From assembly GCF_001189295.1 (NCBI RefSeq), contig NZ_CP012159.1, positions 1,812,001-1,876,000 of the forward strand: a stretch of DNA of 64,000 nt. The letters run 5' to 3'. Made by a program: the position numbers and the translations under genes. Positions 8,393 through 16,080 of the stretch are shown here, piece after piece (position 1 is the first letter of the stretch; each line of letters begins with the position of its first letter). The notes beneath the pieces were generated by a model that saw only the letters and a program-made list of their open reading frames with translations, ran no database searches and had not been told where the DNA came from. The DNA is from Chondromyces crocatus (GTDB taxonomy: Bacteria > Myxococcota_A > Polyangia > Polyangiales > Polyangiaceae).

Positions 8393-9706
8393 GTGGCCCT
8401 GATCCTCACGAACGGCGTGCTCGCCGGCGCGGAGATCGCGGTGGTCTCGCTACGGAAGAGCCGGCTGGAGCAGCTTCTCCAGAGCGGCAGTCAGCGGGCC
8501 CACGCGATCCACCGGCTGCGCACGAACCCCGAGCGCTTTTTCGCCACGGTCCAGATCGGGATCACCGTCATCGGCTCGTCGGCCGGGGCCTTCGGTGGTG
8601 CGAGCATCGCAGGGGACATCGAGCCTCTGCTGGGCCACGTGCCCGTGCTGGCGCCCTACGCGAAGGAGTTCGCGCTGGCGATCGTCATCGCGATGATCTC
8701 CTTCCTCTCGCTGGTCCTCGGGGAGCTGGTGCCCAAGTCCCTCGCGCTGCGGCAAGCGGAGGGGTACGCGATGTTCATCGGGCGTCCGCTGGAGGGGCTC
8801 GCCTGGCTCGCGCGCCCTCTGGTCTGGCTGCTGACCGCGAGCTCCAACGTGGTGCTTCGGCTGTTCGGCGACAGCACGAACTTCGTCGAGGCGCGGCTGT
8901 CGCCCGAGGAGATCCAGCAGATGGTCGACGAGGCGGCGCAGGCGGGCACGATGGACAAGAGCGCCGGCGAGATCGCATCACGCGCGATCGACTTCGCGGA
9001 GCTGACGGCGCTCGACGTGATGGTGCCGCGGCTGAAGGTGGTGTCCGTGCCGAAGGGGGCGCCACCCCAGGAGGTGCAGCGGGTGGTGACGGAGCACGGC
9101 CACACGCGCATGCCGGTGTACGAGAACACGCGGGACAACGTGGTCGGGTACATCACGGTGAAGGACGTCCTGGCCTTGCTCTGGGGTCAGAAGCCGTTCG
9201 CGCTGGAGGGGATCATCCGCTCCGCGTTCTATGTGGCCGAGACGATGCGTACCGTCGACATCCTCGCCGAGATGCGGCGGAGGAAGGTGCAGCTCGCGAT
9301 CGTGGTCGACGACCGGGGAGCGATGAGCGGGATCATCACGCTGGAGGATCTGGTCGAGGAGCTGGTGGGCGACATCGTGGGCGAGCACGACCACCCGACA
9401 CCAGAGCCGATCCGGCGCGAGGAAGACGGGTCGGTGGTGGTGCAAGGCGACGTGCCCGTGCGCGAGGTGAGCCGGGTGCTCGGGGTGGAGCTGCCCGAGG
9501 GAGAGCGCTGGTCGACGATGGCCGGCCTGTGCCTGGAAGTGGCGGGGCGGATTCCGACGGTGGGCGAGCGCTTCACCGCGGAGGGAGGCGTGGAGCTGGA
9601 GATCGTCGACGCGAGCCCGCGTCACGTGCGGACCGTGCGGGTGCGGCTCCCTGCGGCCGGGGCACCCGTGCTGGTGAACCCGTCGGAGGCGAACGGCGGG
9701 GGATGA
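8393..9706 (+). CDS. CNNM/CorC (hemolysin family) membrane protein with CBS pair
   Basis: The 437-residue frame has an N-terminal DUF21/CNNM transmembrane domain (LTNGVLAGAEIAVVSLRKSRL near its start, helices to about residue 150). A CBS pair follows at about 200-325 (DVMVPRLKVVSV, HTRMPVYE, VGYITVKDVLALL, GIITLEDLVEELVGDI), then a CorC/HlyC C-terminal domain. Family members are linked to Mg2+ or other divalent-cation transport; 'hemolysin' is a historical name. GTG 8393 is the only canonical start, but it truncates the first helix. Upstream in-frame codons to about 8366 encode IILVEILIIVALIL, which fits the family N-terminus, and a strong AAGGGAGG lies at 8356-8363. A non-canonical ATC start at 8366 or 8369 is therefore likely. 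Confidence 0.88.
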   Translation: MALILTNGVLAGAEIAVVSLRKSRLEQLLQSGSQRAHAIHRLRTNPERFFATVQIGITVIGSSAGAFGGASIAGDIEPLLGHVPVLAPYAKEFALAIVIAMISFLSLVLGELVPKSLALRQAEGYAMFIGRPLEGLAWLARPLVWLLTASSNVVLRLFGDSTNFVEARLSPEEIQQMVDEAAQAGTMDKSAGEIASRAIDFAELTALDVMVPRLKVVSVPKGAPPQEVQRVVTEHGHTRMPVYENTRDNVVGYITVKDVLALLWGQKPFALEGIIRSAFYVAETMRTVDILAEMRRRKVQLAIVVDDRGAMSGIITLEDLVEELVGDIVGEHDHPTPEPIRREEDGSVVVQGDVPVREVSRVLGVELPEGERWSTMAGLCLEVAGRIPTVGERFTAEGGVELEIVDASPRHVRTVRVRLPAAGAPVLVNPSEANGGG

Positions 9707-9867
9707 GGCACGCGGTGCTGGACGGAGGGGACGCTCCGTGCCCGGCGATGGGGTCGATTCGCCGCCGTCCACGGGTCGTCGTCACTGCGCGGGACAGCCA
9801 CCCTGCGGGGATCCCCTCGGGGTCGTCTCCGAGCTTGAAACCCACGTCTCGCGGTAGCTCGAGCGGC

Positions 9868-9895
9868 TTGCCGGCGTCGCGGTAGCAGCTAGAAA
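9868..9895 (+). promoter_or_regulatory. Candidate sigma70-type promoter for the pseudokinase gene
   Basis: TTGCCG (9868-9873) and TAGAAA (9890-9895) are separated by 16 bp, each matching the housekeeping consensus at 4 of 6 positions. They lie about 75 bp before the start at 9972, in an unusually AT-richer patch for this window. Prediction from sequence only. Confidence 0.3.
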
Positions 9896-9971
9896 TTGCG
9901 GTAACCACGCGGGAGTTTTCGAGGCGCGCCGATCGGGCGCCGGGCGCGTGGAAGGAAGGGGAGGGGTCCCG

Positions 9972-11672
9972 ATGTGCGCGCGTGATCTGCCGAGGCCCGG
10001 GCAGCGCTTCATGGGCTTCACGCTGGTGCGCGTGCTCGGTCGGGGTCGGATGGGCGCGGTGTTCGAGGCGACCGGGCGCAGTGGTCGCAGGGTCGCCCTC
10101 GAGATCCTCCAGCCGACGGGGGAGGACCGCGAGACCCAGCTGCGCCGCATGCTCGACGAGGGGGTGGTGATGGTCGGCATCAAGCACCCCAACTTCGTGG
10201 AGGTGTACGATCACGGCGAGCACGAGGGCCTGGTCTGGCGGCTCATGGAGCTGCTCGAAGGCGAGACCTTGCGCGCGCGGCTGCTCCGGGAGGGGCCGCT
10301 CTCCCTCCAGCGCGCGTGCGCCACGCTCCGTGCGGCGTCGTATGCCGTGGAGCAGTGCCACGTGCTCGACATCGTCCACGGGGACGTCAAGCCCGAGAGC
10401 TTCTTCATCACCCGAGAGGGGCAGGTGAAGCTGCTCGACCTGGGGATCGCTCACCGCCAGAAATCAGCGCTGGCGCAGGAGACGATCGGGTCGCCGGCAT
10501 ACATGGCGCCGGAGCTGTTCACCCCGCGCCTCGGAGGGTCCCCCGAGAGCGATGTGTACGCGCTGGGGCTGATGGCGTTCGAGATGCTGGCGGGCTTCCA
10601 TCCCTTCCTCCGCGATGACGCCGGTCACGAGCGGAGCGCGCGGGCGCTGTGCTTCGAGCATGCCTTCACGGAGACGCCGCGGCTCGATGCGCTGGGGGTG
10701 CCGTCCCCGATCGCCGAGGTGGTGGCGCGCGCGACGGAGAAGGATCCTCGGGCGCGTCACCCGAGTGGCGGCGCGCTCGCCGCGGCGATCTGGACCGCCT
10801 GGAAGCAAGTGCGAGCGAACATCAGGCCCAGACAGGCGTCTTTCGGCTCGGATGTCGGCGTGCCGCGCCCGCGGTCCGAGCAGCCCGTGCGCCGCCTCCC
10901 GGAGGTCGCGCGCAGGCCTGCGCAGCGAGGCGAGATGGGGGCTCCGTGTGGCGATGGGGGGCGGCGGAAGGAGAGACCTGCGCTGAGCGCCTCCGCATGC
11001 GCCTGGGGGACGCAGCCGTCTTTCCCTGCCCACCTGTCCCTCCCCGACCCCCTGGAGGAAACGCCGCTCGTCGGGGTCGGCGACGACGCGCCCCCTGCGC
11101 CGTCGAGGAGGAGCCCGGGGCCAGCTTCGCCCGCCTCGCTCCCCGACGTGCTCGTCGAGCCGACCCGCTCGGCGGCGTGGATGCGCCTCCTGCCCGTCTA
11201 CGTGGTGGGGATGGGCGTCGGCGTGCTGCTCTTCGCACTCTTCTTCGGGGCCGTGCGGTGGGGCGCTGCGTTCTTCTCCGAGGTCGAAAAGACCTTTCCA
11301 TCGGCGGCTTCCGAGCGGCAGCTGCTCACACCGACGACCGTTTCACGTGGGAGACCGCTCGTGCCTCCCGGGGACGCTCTGGTGCAAGCGCTCATGCCGC
11401 CAGAGAGCGCTCTGGCGCAGCGGATCACGCCTCCGGTCACCGCTCTGGCGCAGTCGCTCACGAAGCCCGTGACCTCGCTGGCGCAGGCGCTCACGCCTCC
11501 GGTGATGGCGCTGGCGCAAGCGCTCTTGCCGCCCGTGACCGCGCTGGTGCAGGCGCTCATGCCTCCGGAAAGCTCTCCGGGGAAGGCGCTCGTGCCTCCC
11601 ACGCAGCGCTCCCCGGCGAGCGCGGCATCGACAGCGCCGACCACGGACCCGTTCAACCAGTCCCTCCCTTGA
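9972..11672 (+). CDS. Probable Ser/Thr pseudokinase with TM helix and 11-residue C-terminal repeats
   Basis: The start at ATG 9972 is preferred over GTG 9948 because a GGAAGGGGAGG stretch lies just upstream. The 566-residue protein has a Hanks kinase fold at about 10-265, but key positions are altered. The ATP-anchoring Lys of VALK is Glu44 (VALEIL). HRD is HGD (136-138). The catalytic-loop Asn is Ser143 (KPES). DFG is DLG (156-158). GSPAYMAPE and the activation-segment region remain. A linker leads to one membrane helix at about 405-430 (VVGMGVGVLLFALFFG). The extracytoplasmic tail carries seven PPVTALAQALT-like units. It likely acts as a scaffold or sensor rather than a phosphotransferase. 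A small single-pass protein gene follows after 9 bp, probably co-transcribed. Confidence 0.87.
   Translation: MCARDLPRPGQRFMGFTLVRVLGRGRMGAVFEATGRSGRRVALEILQPTGEDRETQLRRMLDEGVVMVGIKHPNFVEVYDHGEHEGLVWRLMELLEGETLRARLLREGPLSLQRACATLRAASYAVEQCHVLDIVHGDVKPESFFITREGQVKLLDLGIAHRQKSALAQETIGSPAYMAPELFTPRLGGSPESDVYALGLMAFEMLAGFHPFLRDDAGHERSARALCFEHAFTETPRLDALGVPSPIAEVVARATEKDPRARHPSGGALAAAIWTAWKQVRANIRPRQASFGSDVGVPRPRSEQPVRRLPEVARRPAQRGEMGAPCGDGGRRKERPALSASACAWGTQPSFPAHLSLPDPLEETPLVGVGDDAPPAPSRRSPGPASPASLPDVLVEPTRSAAWMRLLPVYVVGMGVGVLLFALFFGAVRWGAAFFSEVEKTFPSAASERQLLTPTTVSRGRPLVPPGDALVQALMPPESALAQRITPPVTALAQSLTKPVTSLAQALTPPVMALAQALLPPVTALVQALMPPESSPGKALVPPTQRSPASAASTAPTTDPFNQSLP
11364..11594 (+). repeat. 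33-bp coding tandem repeat (11-residue PPVTALAQALT-like units)
   Basis: Seven imperfect 33-bp units, each coding for a PP-x-x-A-L-x-Q-x-L-x undecapeptide, form the C-terminal tail of the pseudokinase beyond its membrane helix. Units vary mainly at third positions and at two variable residues, suggesting an old array kept by selection on the protein. Confidence 0.85.
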
Positions 11673-11681
11673 AGGGAAGCG

Positions 11682-12200
11682 ATGAAGGCGATGAAAGAGC
11701 GCCGAGAGAGTTCTCCTCCTCCTGTCGTGCACCCTGGTGAAGACCCGGTGCTCGATGCCGCCCTGGCGCGGTTGCGTCGGCACCCGGGCAGGGACGGCAC
11801 GTCGGTGAAGGCTGGCGCGGCGCGTGGTCCCGACGGCTCACGCGCTGTCGCGGCCCGTGGAGGGAGCAGGGCGCGCGCGCCGAGGGGGCCCGACCCCGCG
11901 CGCGGATGGTGGATCATCGGCTTCTCGGCCCTCGCGATCGTGGGGTCGGTCGTGGTGATGAGCCTCGCGGTGATCGGACGTCGCCAGGGCCCGATGACGA
12001 GTCACGGGCCTCTCGGGGACGAGGCCACCGCGCCGCGGGACGCGGCAAGGCGTACGTCGACCCTGTTCACGCCGACGCGCGGTGCGGACGCACCGACCGC
12101 ACGCCCCGTGGGGCCTGACGCTCGGCCGAGCGAAGCTCCTCCCGAGGCAGCGACCTCGGCACCGGGGCCCGGGCCCGACGCCGTCGAAATGCGCCGCTGA
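11682..12200 (+). CDS. Hypothetical single-pass membrane protein downstream of pseudokinase
   Basis: This 172-residue protein starts at ATG 11682, preceded by GAAGGGAAG. An Arg/Pro-rich N-terminal half (about 1-72) is followed by one hydrophobic helix at about 75-98 (WWIIGFSALAIVGSVVVMSL) and a Thr/Pro/Ala-rich tail. I recognise no domain. It begins 9 bp after the pseudokinase stop, so the two are likely one operon. The predicted topology (basic N-terminus inside, tail outside) would let it partner the pseudokinase across the membrane, but this is inference from position and hydropathy only. Confidence 0.7.
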   Translation: MKAMKERRESSPPPVVHPGEDPVLDAALARLRRHPGRDGTSVKAGAARGPDGSRAVAARGGSRARAPRGPDPARGWWIIGFSALAIVGSVVVMSLAVIGRRQGPMTSHGPLGDEATAPRDAARRTSTLFTPTRGADAPTARPVGPDARPSEAPPEAATSAPGPGPDAVEMRR

Positions 12201-12324
12201 CGTCCGCGCTCGGAGCACTGCGGACGTGCCTCGTCTGGTCCGTGGTTCGCACCGTCGGCCGGCGCGCGCGGGATCGCGTGACCATCGGTGGTTCGTTCTG
12301 CGTCGGCCTGAGTCGAAGGAGCAC

Positions 12325-13884
12325 ATGATGATGCGCAAGTCGTTCTGGATGGCTTGGTTCGCGGTCGGGACAGGCGCTGGTTTCGCGACGGTCGTGTCAG
12401 GCTGCTTCATCAACACGGACCTGAGCTGCGAGCACACGCAGGTCGGCTGCCCGACGTCCGGTGAGCTGGAAGGTGGGCGTGTCGAGGCATCCGTCGACTG
12501 CAGGCCGAGCGCTGCCGCAGAGGTCGCCGAGGTCTGCGGGGTGTTCGTGTCGAGCGCGGGTACGGAAGGCGGGGCCGGGACGAAGGCTGCGCCCGTGAAG
12601 ACGCTCGCGGAGGCGGTGAAGCACGCGCAGGAAGGCGGGACGGGCCGCGTGTACGCGTGCGCGGAAGCGTTCGAGGGCGCGGTGGAGGTGCCCGCAGGGG
12701 TGACGGTCTTCGGCGGGCTGGACTGCCAGAAGGGCTGGCGGTGGGCCGAGGGGACGCGCAAGACGCGGGTGACGGCGCCGATGGGCGAGGTCCCGCTGCG
12801 GCTGCGCGGCGGTGAAGGCGAGGCGCGGCTGGAGGATGTGGAGGTGGAGGCGAAGGGGATCATGGTGGGCGGGGACGCCGCGCTGAAGGGGGCGTCGTCG
12901 ATCGCGGTGGTGGCGGAGGGGATCCGGGTCTCGCTGGTGAGATCGACGCTGGTGGCGGGGGACGGCGCCGCCGGAGAGGAGGGGGCGGGGCACGGAGCGC
13001 GGGCCGGCGCAGGCGCGGACGGGACGGCGGGGAGGCCAGCCTGTGCGGCAGACGGTGGGGAGCCCCAGGTGGAGAACCTGTGCGGCACGGCCGACGACGT
13101 GACGGATGACTCGATCGGGGGTCTCGGCGGTTCGGGTCGGGTCTACAGCGGTGGCGGTGGCGAGTCCGGTCTGCCGGGCCTCGAGAACGCGGGCACGGGC
13201 GCCGATGTCGAGGCGCAGTGCGAAGGGAAGGCAGGCGGGGACGGCGAGTCGGGGGAGGGGGGCGACGGCGCGCGAGGCCTCGGGTCGCTGAGCGCCGCGG
13301 GGTACGTCGGCGCGAAGGGAGCCGATGGCGGCAAGGGGGAGCCCGGCCAAGGAGGGGGCGGCGGCGGCGGTCGAAGCGGCGGCAAGGGGGTGGGCCAGTG
13401 TCCGCAAGCGTCGACGGGCAGCGGCGCGAGCGGCGGCAACGGCGCCAGCGGTGGATGCGGCGGCGCTGGTGGGCGCGGCGGCGGCGCGGGCGGCGCGAGC
13501 ATCGCGCTGGTGAGCCTGGAGGCGCAGGTGGTCTTCGACGACGTGGTCTTGCGGACGGGCCGCGGCGGCGTCGGCGGGTCGGGGGGCCCGGGGCAGAACG
13601 GAGGTCTCGGGGGCGCCGAGGGAGGCAAGGGGGGCGCGGTGGACCCGGCGTACACCCAGCTCAAGGAAGGCTGCCCTGGGGGCGCTGGAGGCAACGGCGG
13701 AAAGGGCGGGCAGGGGGGTGGAGGCCTGGGTGGGCACGCGATCGGCGTCGCGTTCCGCGGGGTGGCGCCTTCGCTGGAGGGGGCCGTCGTGACGCTCGGT
13801 GAACCTGGCGCGGGCGGCACGAGCGCCGACGCCGAGCACGCTGGCGCTCCGGGGACGAGGGCGGACCTGGCAGCGTTTCCCTGA
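12325..13884 (+). CDS. Gly-rich (PGRS-like) lipoprotein with beta-helix-type N-terminal region
   Basis: The open frame extends upstream, but the start at ATG 12325 follows AAGGAG and gives a clean lipoprotein signal ending at Cys27 (VVSGC). The 519-residue product has Cys-containing spacer sequence, then a DUF1565/pectate-lyase-like stretch at about 70-150 (GTKAAPVKTLAEAVKHAQEG, VEVPAGVTVFGGLDC). The remainder is extremely Gly-rich (GGxGG repeats) with scattered hydrophobic beta-strand segments such as IALVSLEAQVVFDDV. This architecture is common among myxobacterial surface proteins and suggests a parallel beta-helix exposed outside the cell. No catalytic residues are identifiable; adhesion or a structural role is possible. 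Very high GC produces long shadow frames here. Confidence 0.8.
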   Translation: MMMRKSFWMAWFAVGTGAGFATVVSGCFINTDLSCEHTQVGCPTSGELEGGRVEASVDCRPSAAAEVAEVCGVFVSSAGTEGGAGTKAAPVKTLAEAVKHAQEGGTGRVYACAEAFEGAVEVPAGVTVFGGLDCQKGWRWAEGTRKTRVTAPMGEVPLRLRGGEGEARLEDVEVEAKGIMVGGDAALKGASSIAVVAEGIRVSLVRSTLVAGDGAAGEEGAGHGARAGAGADGTAGRPACAADGGEPQVENLCGTADDVTDDSIGGLGGSGRVYSGGGGESGLPGLENAGTGADVEAQCEGKAGGDGESGEGGDGARGLGSLSAAGYVGAKGADGGKGEPGQGGGGGGGRSGGKGVGQCPQASTGSGASGGNGASGGCGGAGGRGGGAGGASIALVSLEAQVVFDDVVLRTGRGGVGGSGGPGQNGGLGGAEGGKGGAVDPAYTQLKEGCPGGAGGNGGKGGQGGGGLGGHAIGVAFRGVAPSLEGAVVTLGEPGAGGTSADAEHAGAPGTRADLAAFP

Positions 13885-13916
13885 GCGGTCGCTCGGGTGA
13901 CACGTCAGACTGGGGC

Positions 13917-15056
13917 ATGCGCTCCCGAGGTCTCCTCGCCCTTCGCTTTCTCCTCGCCGCTCGATCATCCCGCCTCGCTCTCGGCAGCCTCCTCGGCAGC
14001 CTCGCCCTCTGCGTCACCGCCTGTGACGCGAGCCCCTCTCCTCCCGAGCCTGGCCCGTCCTCGCCCACCCCGATCGCAGCGCATCCGGCATCGAGCGCAG
14101 CAGCCGCTGGCATCACCTCCGACGCTCGTCCCGCGCTCCACGCGGCCGACCCGCCGGGCCCCGAGCACGCAGCCGCGCCCGCCGCTTCTCTCGCGACCCC
14201 GCCGTCCTCGGCGCTCGCCCCCGCCGCCACCTCGGCCACCTCGGCAGAGACCGCCGCCAGCTACCCCTGGCTCGGCGACCCTTCCCTCGCAGCGGCCGCA
14301 CCACCACCCGTCGACACGCTCCTCGCCCGCTTCCCCTCACCCCCACCGGGCTTCACGCGCGTCGACCTCGCCGGTGGTTCCTTTGGCGCCTGGCTCCGGC
14401 ACCTCCCGCTCGCGGCGCCCGGCACGCCGGTCCTGCGCCACAGCGGCGGCGTCATCCTTCCCCCGGACCACAGGAACCTCGCTGCGGTCGTCGCCATCGA
14501 CATCGGCCAGGCCGACCTCCAGCAGTGCGCCGACGCCATCATCCGCCTCCACGCCGAGTGGCGCTGGGCGCGTGGGGACCGCGACCTGAGCTACCGCGCG
14601 GGGGCGGGCATCGAGCTTCCCTTCGACCGCTGGGTCCGCGGCGAGCGTCCCGTCCAGCGCGGCGAAGCCCTCGTCTGGGAGCCGAAGACCCGCTCGAGCC
14701 CGAAGGACCATCCGACCTTCCGCGGCTGGCTCGACGGCGTGTTCATGTGGGCCAACACGGGCGCCCTCGCGCAGCAGGCCCAGCCCGTCGCGGTGGAGCA
14801 GATCGCTCCTGGCGACTTCGTCGTCCAGCCTGGCACCCCCGGCCACGCGGTCCTCGTCGTCGACGTGGCTCGCGCGAGCGATGGTCGCGCCGCGCTCCTG
14901 CTCGCGCAGAGCTTCATGCCGGCCCAGAACGTCCACGTCCTGCGACCGAGCGTGGACGCCACCTGGTTCGTCGTCTCGCCAGACGATCAAGCGCTCGTGA
15001 CGCCGTTCTGGAAACCGTTTCCGTGGCGATGGCTCCGACGCTTCGAGCAGGGATGA
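13917..15056 (+). CDS. DUF4846 family lipoprotein
   Basis: The 379-residue protein has an Arg-rich signal peptide and lipobox at Cys36 (VTAC), then a low-complexity Pro/Ser/Ala spacer to about residue 115. The C-terminal domain (about 135-375) matches DUF4846: PPPGFTRVDLAGGSFGAWLR, IDIGQADLQQCADAIIRLHAEW, RGDRDLSYRAGAG, PGDFVVQPGTPGHAVLVVDVA and LAQSFMPAQNVHVL. Members are secreted proteins of unknown function in many bacteria, sometimes suggested to have a papain-like or NlpC/P60-like fold. The Cys in QQC and the His in GHAV could form such a site here, but this is speculative. It begins 33 bp after the Gly-rich lipoprotein gene, in the same direction. Confidence 0.85.
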   Translation: MRSRGLLALRFLLAARSSRLALGSLLGSLALCVTACDASPSPPEPGPSSPTPIAAHPASSAAAAGITSDARPALHAADPPGPEHAAAPAASLATPPSSALAPAATSATSAETAASYPWLGDPSLAAAAPPPVDTLLARFPSPPPGFTRVDLAGGSFGAWLRHLPLAAPGTPVLRHSGGVILPPDHRNLAAVVAIDIGQADLQQCADAIIRLHAEWRWARGDRDLSYRAGAGIELPFDRWVRGERPVQRGEALVWEPKTRSSPKDHPTFRGWLDGVFMWANTGALAQQAQPVAVEQIAPGDFVVQPGTPGHAVLVVDVARASDGRAALLLAQSFMPAQNVHVLRPSVDATWFVVSPDDQALVTPFWKPFPWRWLRRFEQG

Positions 15057-15134
15057 GCCCCGTCGTGTCGGTCTCTGGCGATCGATGCACGCGCCGCTGC
15101 GCATCCGACGGCGGCGCGTGATCCCTGCCTGCGG

Positions 15135-15179
15135 CCTGCGCGGCCTGCGCGGCCTGCGCGGCCTGCGCGGCCTGCGCGG
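15135..15179. repeat. 9-bp tandem repeat (CCTGCGCGG)
   Basis: Five perfect copies of CCTGCGCGG, with partial copies on each side, lie between the convergent DUF4846 lipoprotein gene and the next minus-strand gene. The array is non-coding and ends about 11 bp before the stop of the minus-strand gene. Confidence 0.9.
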
Positions 15180-15189
15180 CCTCAGCGCA

Positions 15190-15807
15190 TCACTTCACGT
15201 AGACCTGAGCCGCCGCGATCCCCGCGCCCTTCGTCGCCTTCAGCACCACCTTGCCGGGCGCGCCGAGCGGGGTCGGGTTCTTCCAGCAGCCGCTCGCCTT
15301 GCCGCCGATCGTCGCCTGGGGACCGGTCGTCGCGTCCTGGGCCAGCATCACCGGCGGCACCTGCGGCACCGGCTGGGTGAGGAGCTGCATGTCCAGCTCC
15401 TGGATGCCGAGGCCCACGGCGACGATCGTGTAACACTTGCCTGGCGAGATGGTGATGTCCTGCTCCAGCGTCTGGCCTTCCTGGAACTGACCGGCGAACG
15501 GCCCGCCCTCGGGGGACATGCCGGGCGCTTCCTGGAGCGCGAGGCCCTGCATCACGGGGGTGGCGGCTGCCGCGGCGAGCGGCGGGATCGAGGTCGCGGT
15601 CGCGCCCGTGGCCGCAGGCGTGGTCGTCGTGGCGGTCGAGGTCACCGTCACCGTCGCCGCGGGGGGCGGGGCGCAGAAGACGCCGGGGGGCGCCTGTCCG
15701 GCGGCGCAGAGCGCGGCGGAATCCTGCTCGTTGGGTTCGGGCGTGGACGAGCACGCCGCGACGAGCAGGGCGAGGGGGGCAAGGGCAGCGAAGGTAGTAC
15801 GCTTCAT
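15190..15807 (-). CDS. Hypothetical lipoprotein
   Basis: The long open frame continues upstream, but the ATG at 15807 is preceded on the minus strand by AGGAG and starts a good lipoprotein signal ending at Cys19 (LVAAC). The mature protein (about 187 residues) has a Thr/Ala/Pro-rich spacer with TATTTT-type runs. A C-terminal domain follows with SPGKCYTIVAVGLGIQELDM and KASGCWKNPTPLGAPGKVVL, resembling small beta-sandwich domains seen in other myxobacterial lipoproteins. Two conserved-looking Cys residues flank this domain. I do not recognise a named family. It is divergent from glgE and shares a 270-bp upstream region with it. Confidence 0.8.
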   Translation of the reverse strand: MKRTTFAALAPLALLVAACSSTPEPNEQDSAALCAAGQAPPGVFCAPPPAATVTVTSTATTTTPAATGATATSIPPLAAAAATPVMQGLALQEAPGMSPEGGPFAGQFQEGQTLEQDITISPGKCYTIVAVGLGIQELDMQLLTQPVPQVPPVMLAQDATTGPQATIGGKASGCWKNPTPLGAPGKVVLKATKGAGIAAAQVYVK

Positions 15808-16080
15808 GCGAAGGGCTCCTCTGGCGGAAAGGGTCCGCCGGACAGCAGCCGAAACGGCCGTCAGGGCGCCCTTCTTACACCGAGAGAAGCTCGGGTGCAC
15901 GGCAACCCTCAGGACGGACGCGCTGCACACCTCTTCTCGTGTCAGGCGTTGCCTCACTTTTTGCAGAAACGGTAGGGCGACGGGGTCATGCCTGGCGTCC
16001 AGGGCACGGGTTCGGGCATCGAAGCGCGAGGAGGGTTCGTGCACGGGCGAGAACGCAACGCTGGGCATCCCTGGGAACAC

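Noticed and set aside
9573-9890. Minus-strand frame fragment with DVGFKLGDDPEG-like peptide between the CNNM and pseudokinase genes
   Set aside because: It could be a gene remnant, but no family match is recognised, no start or ribosome-binding site fits, and a large part is antisense to real genes.
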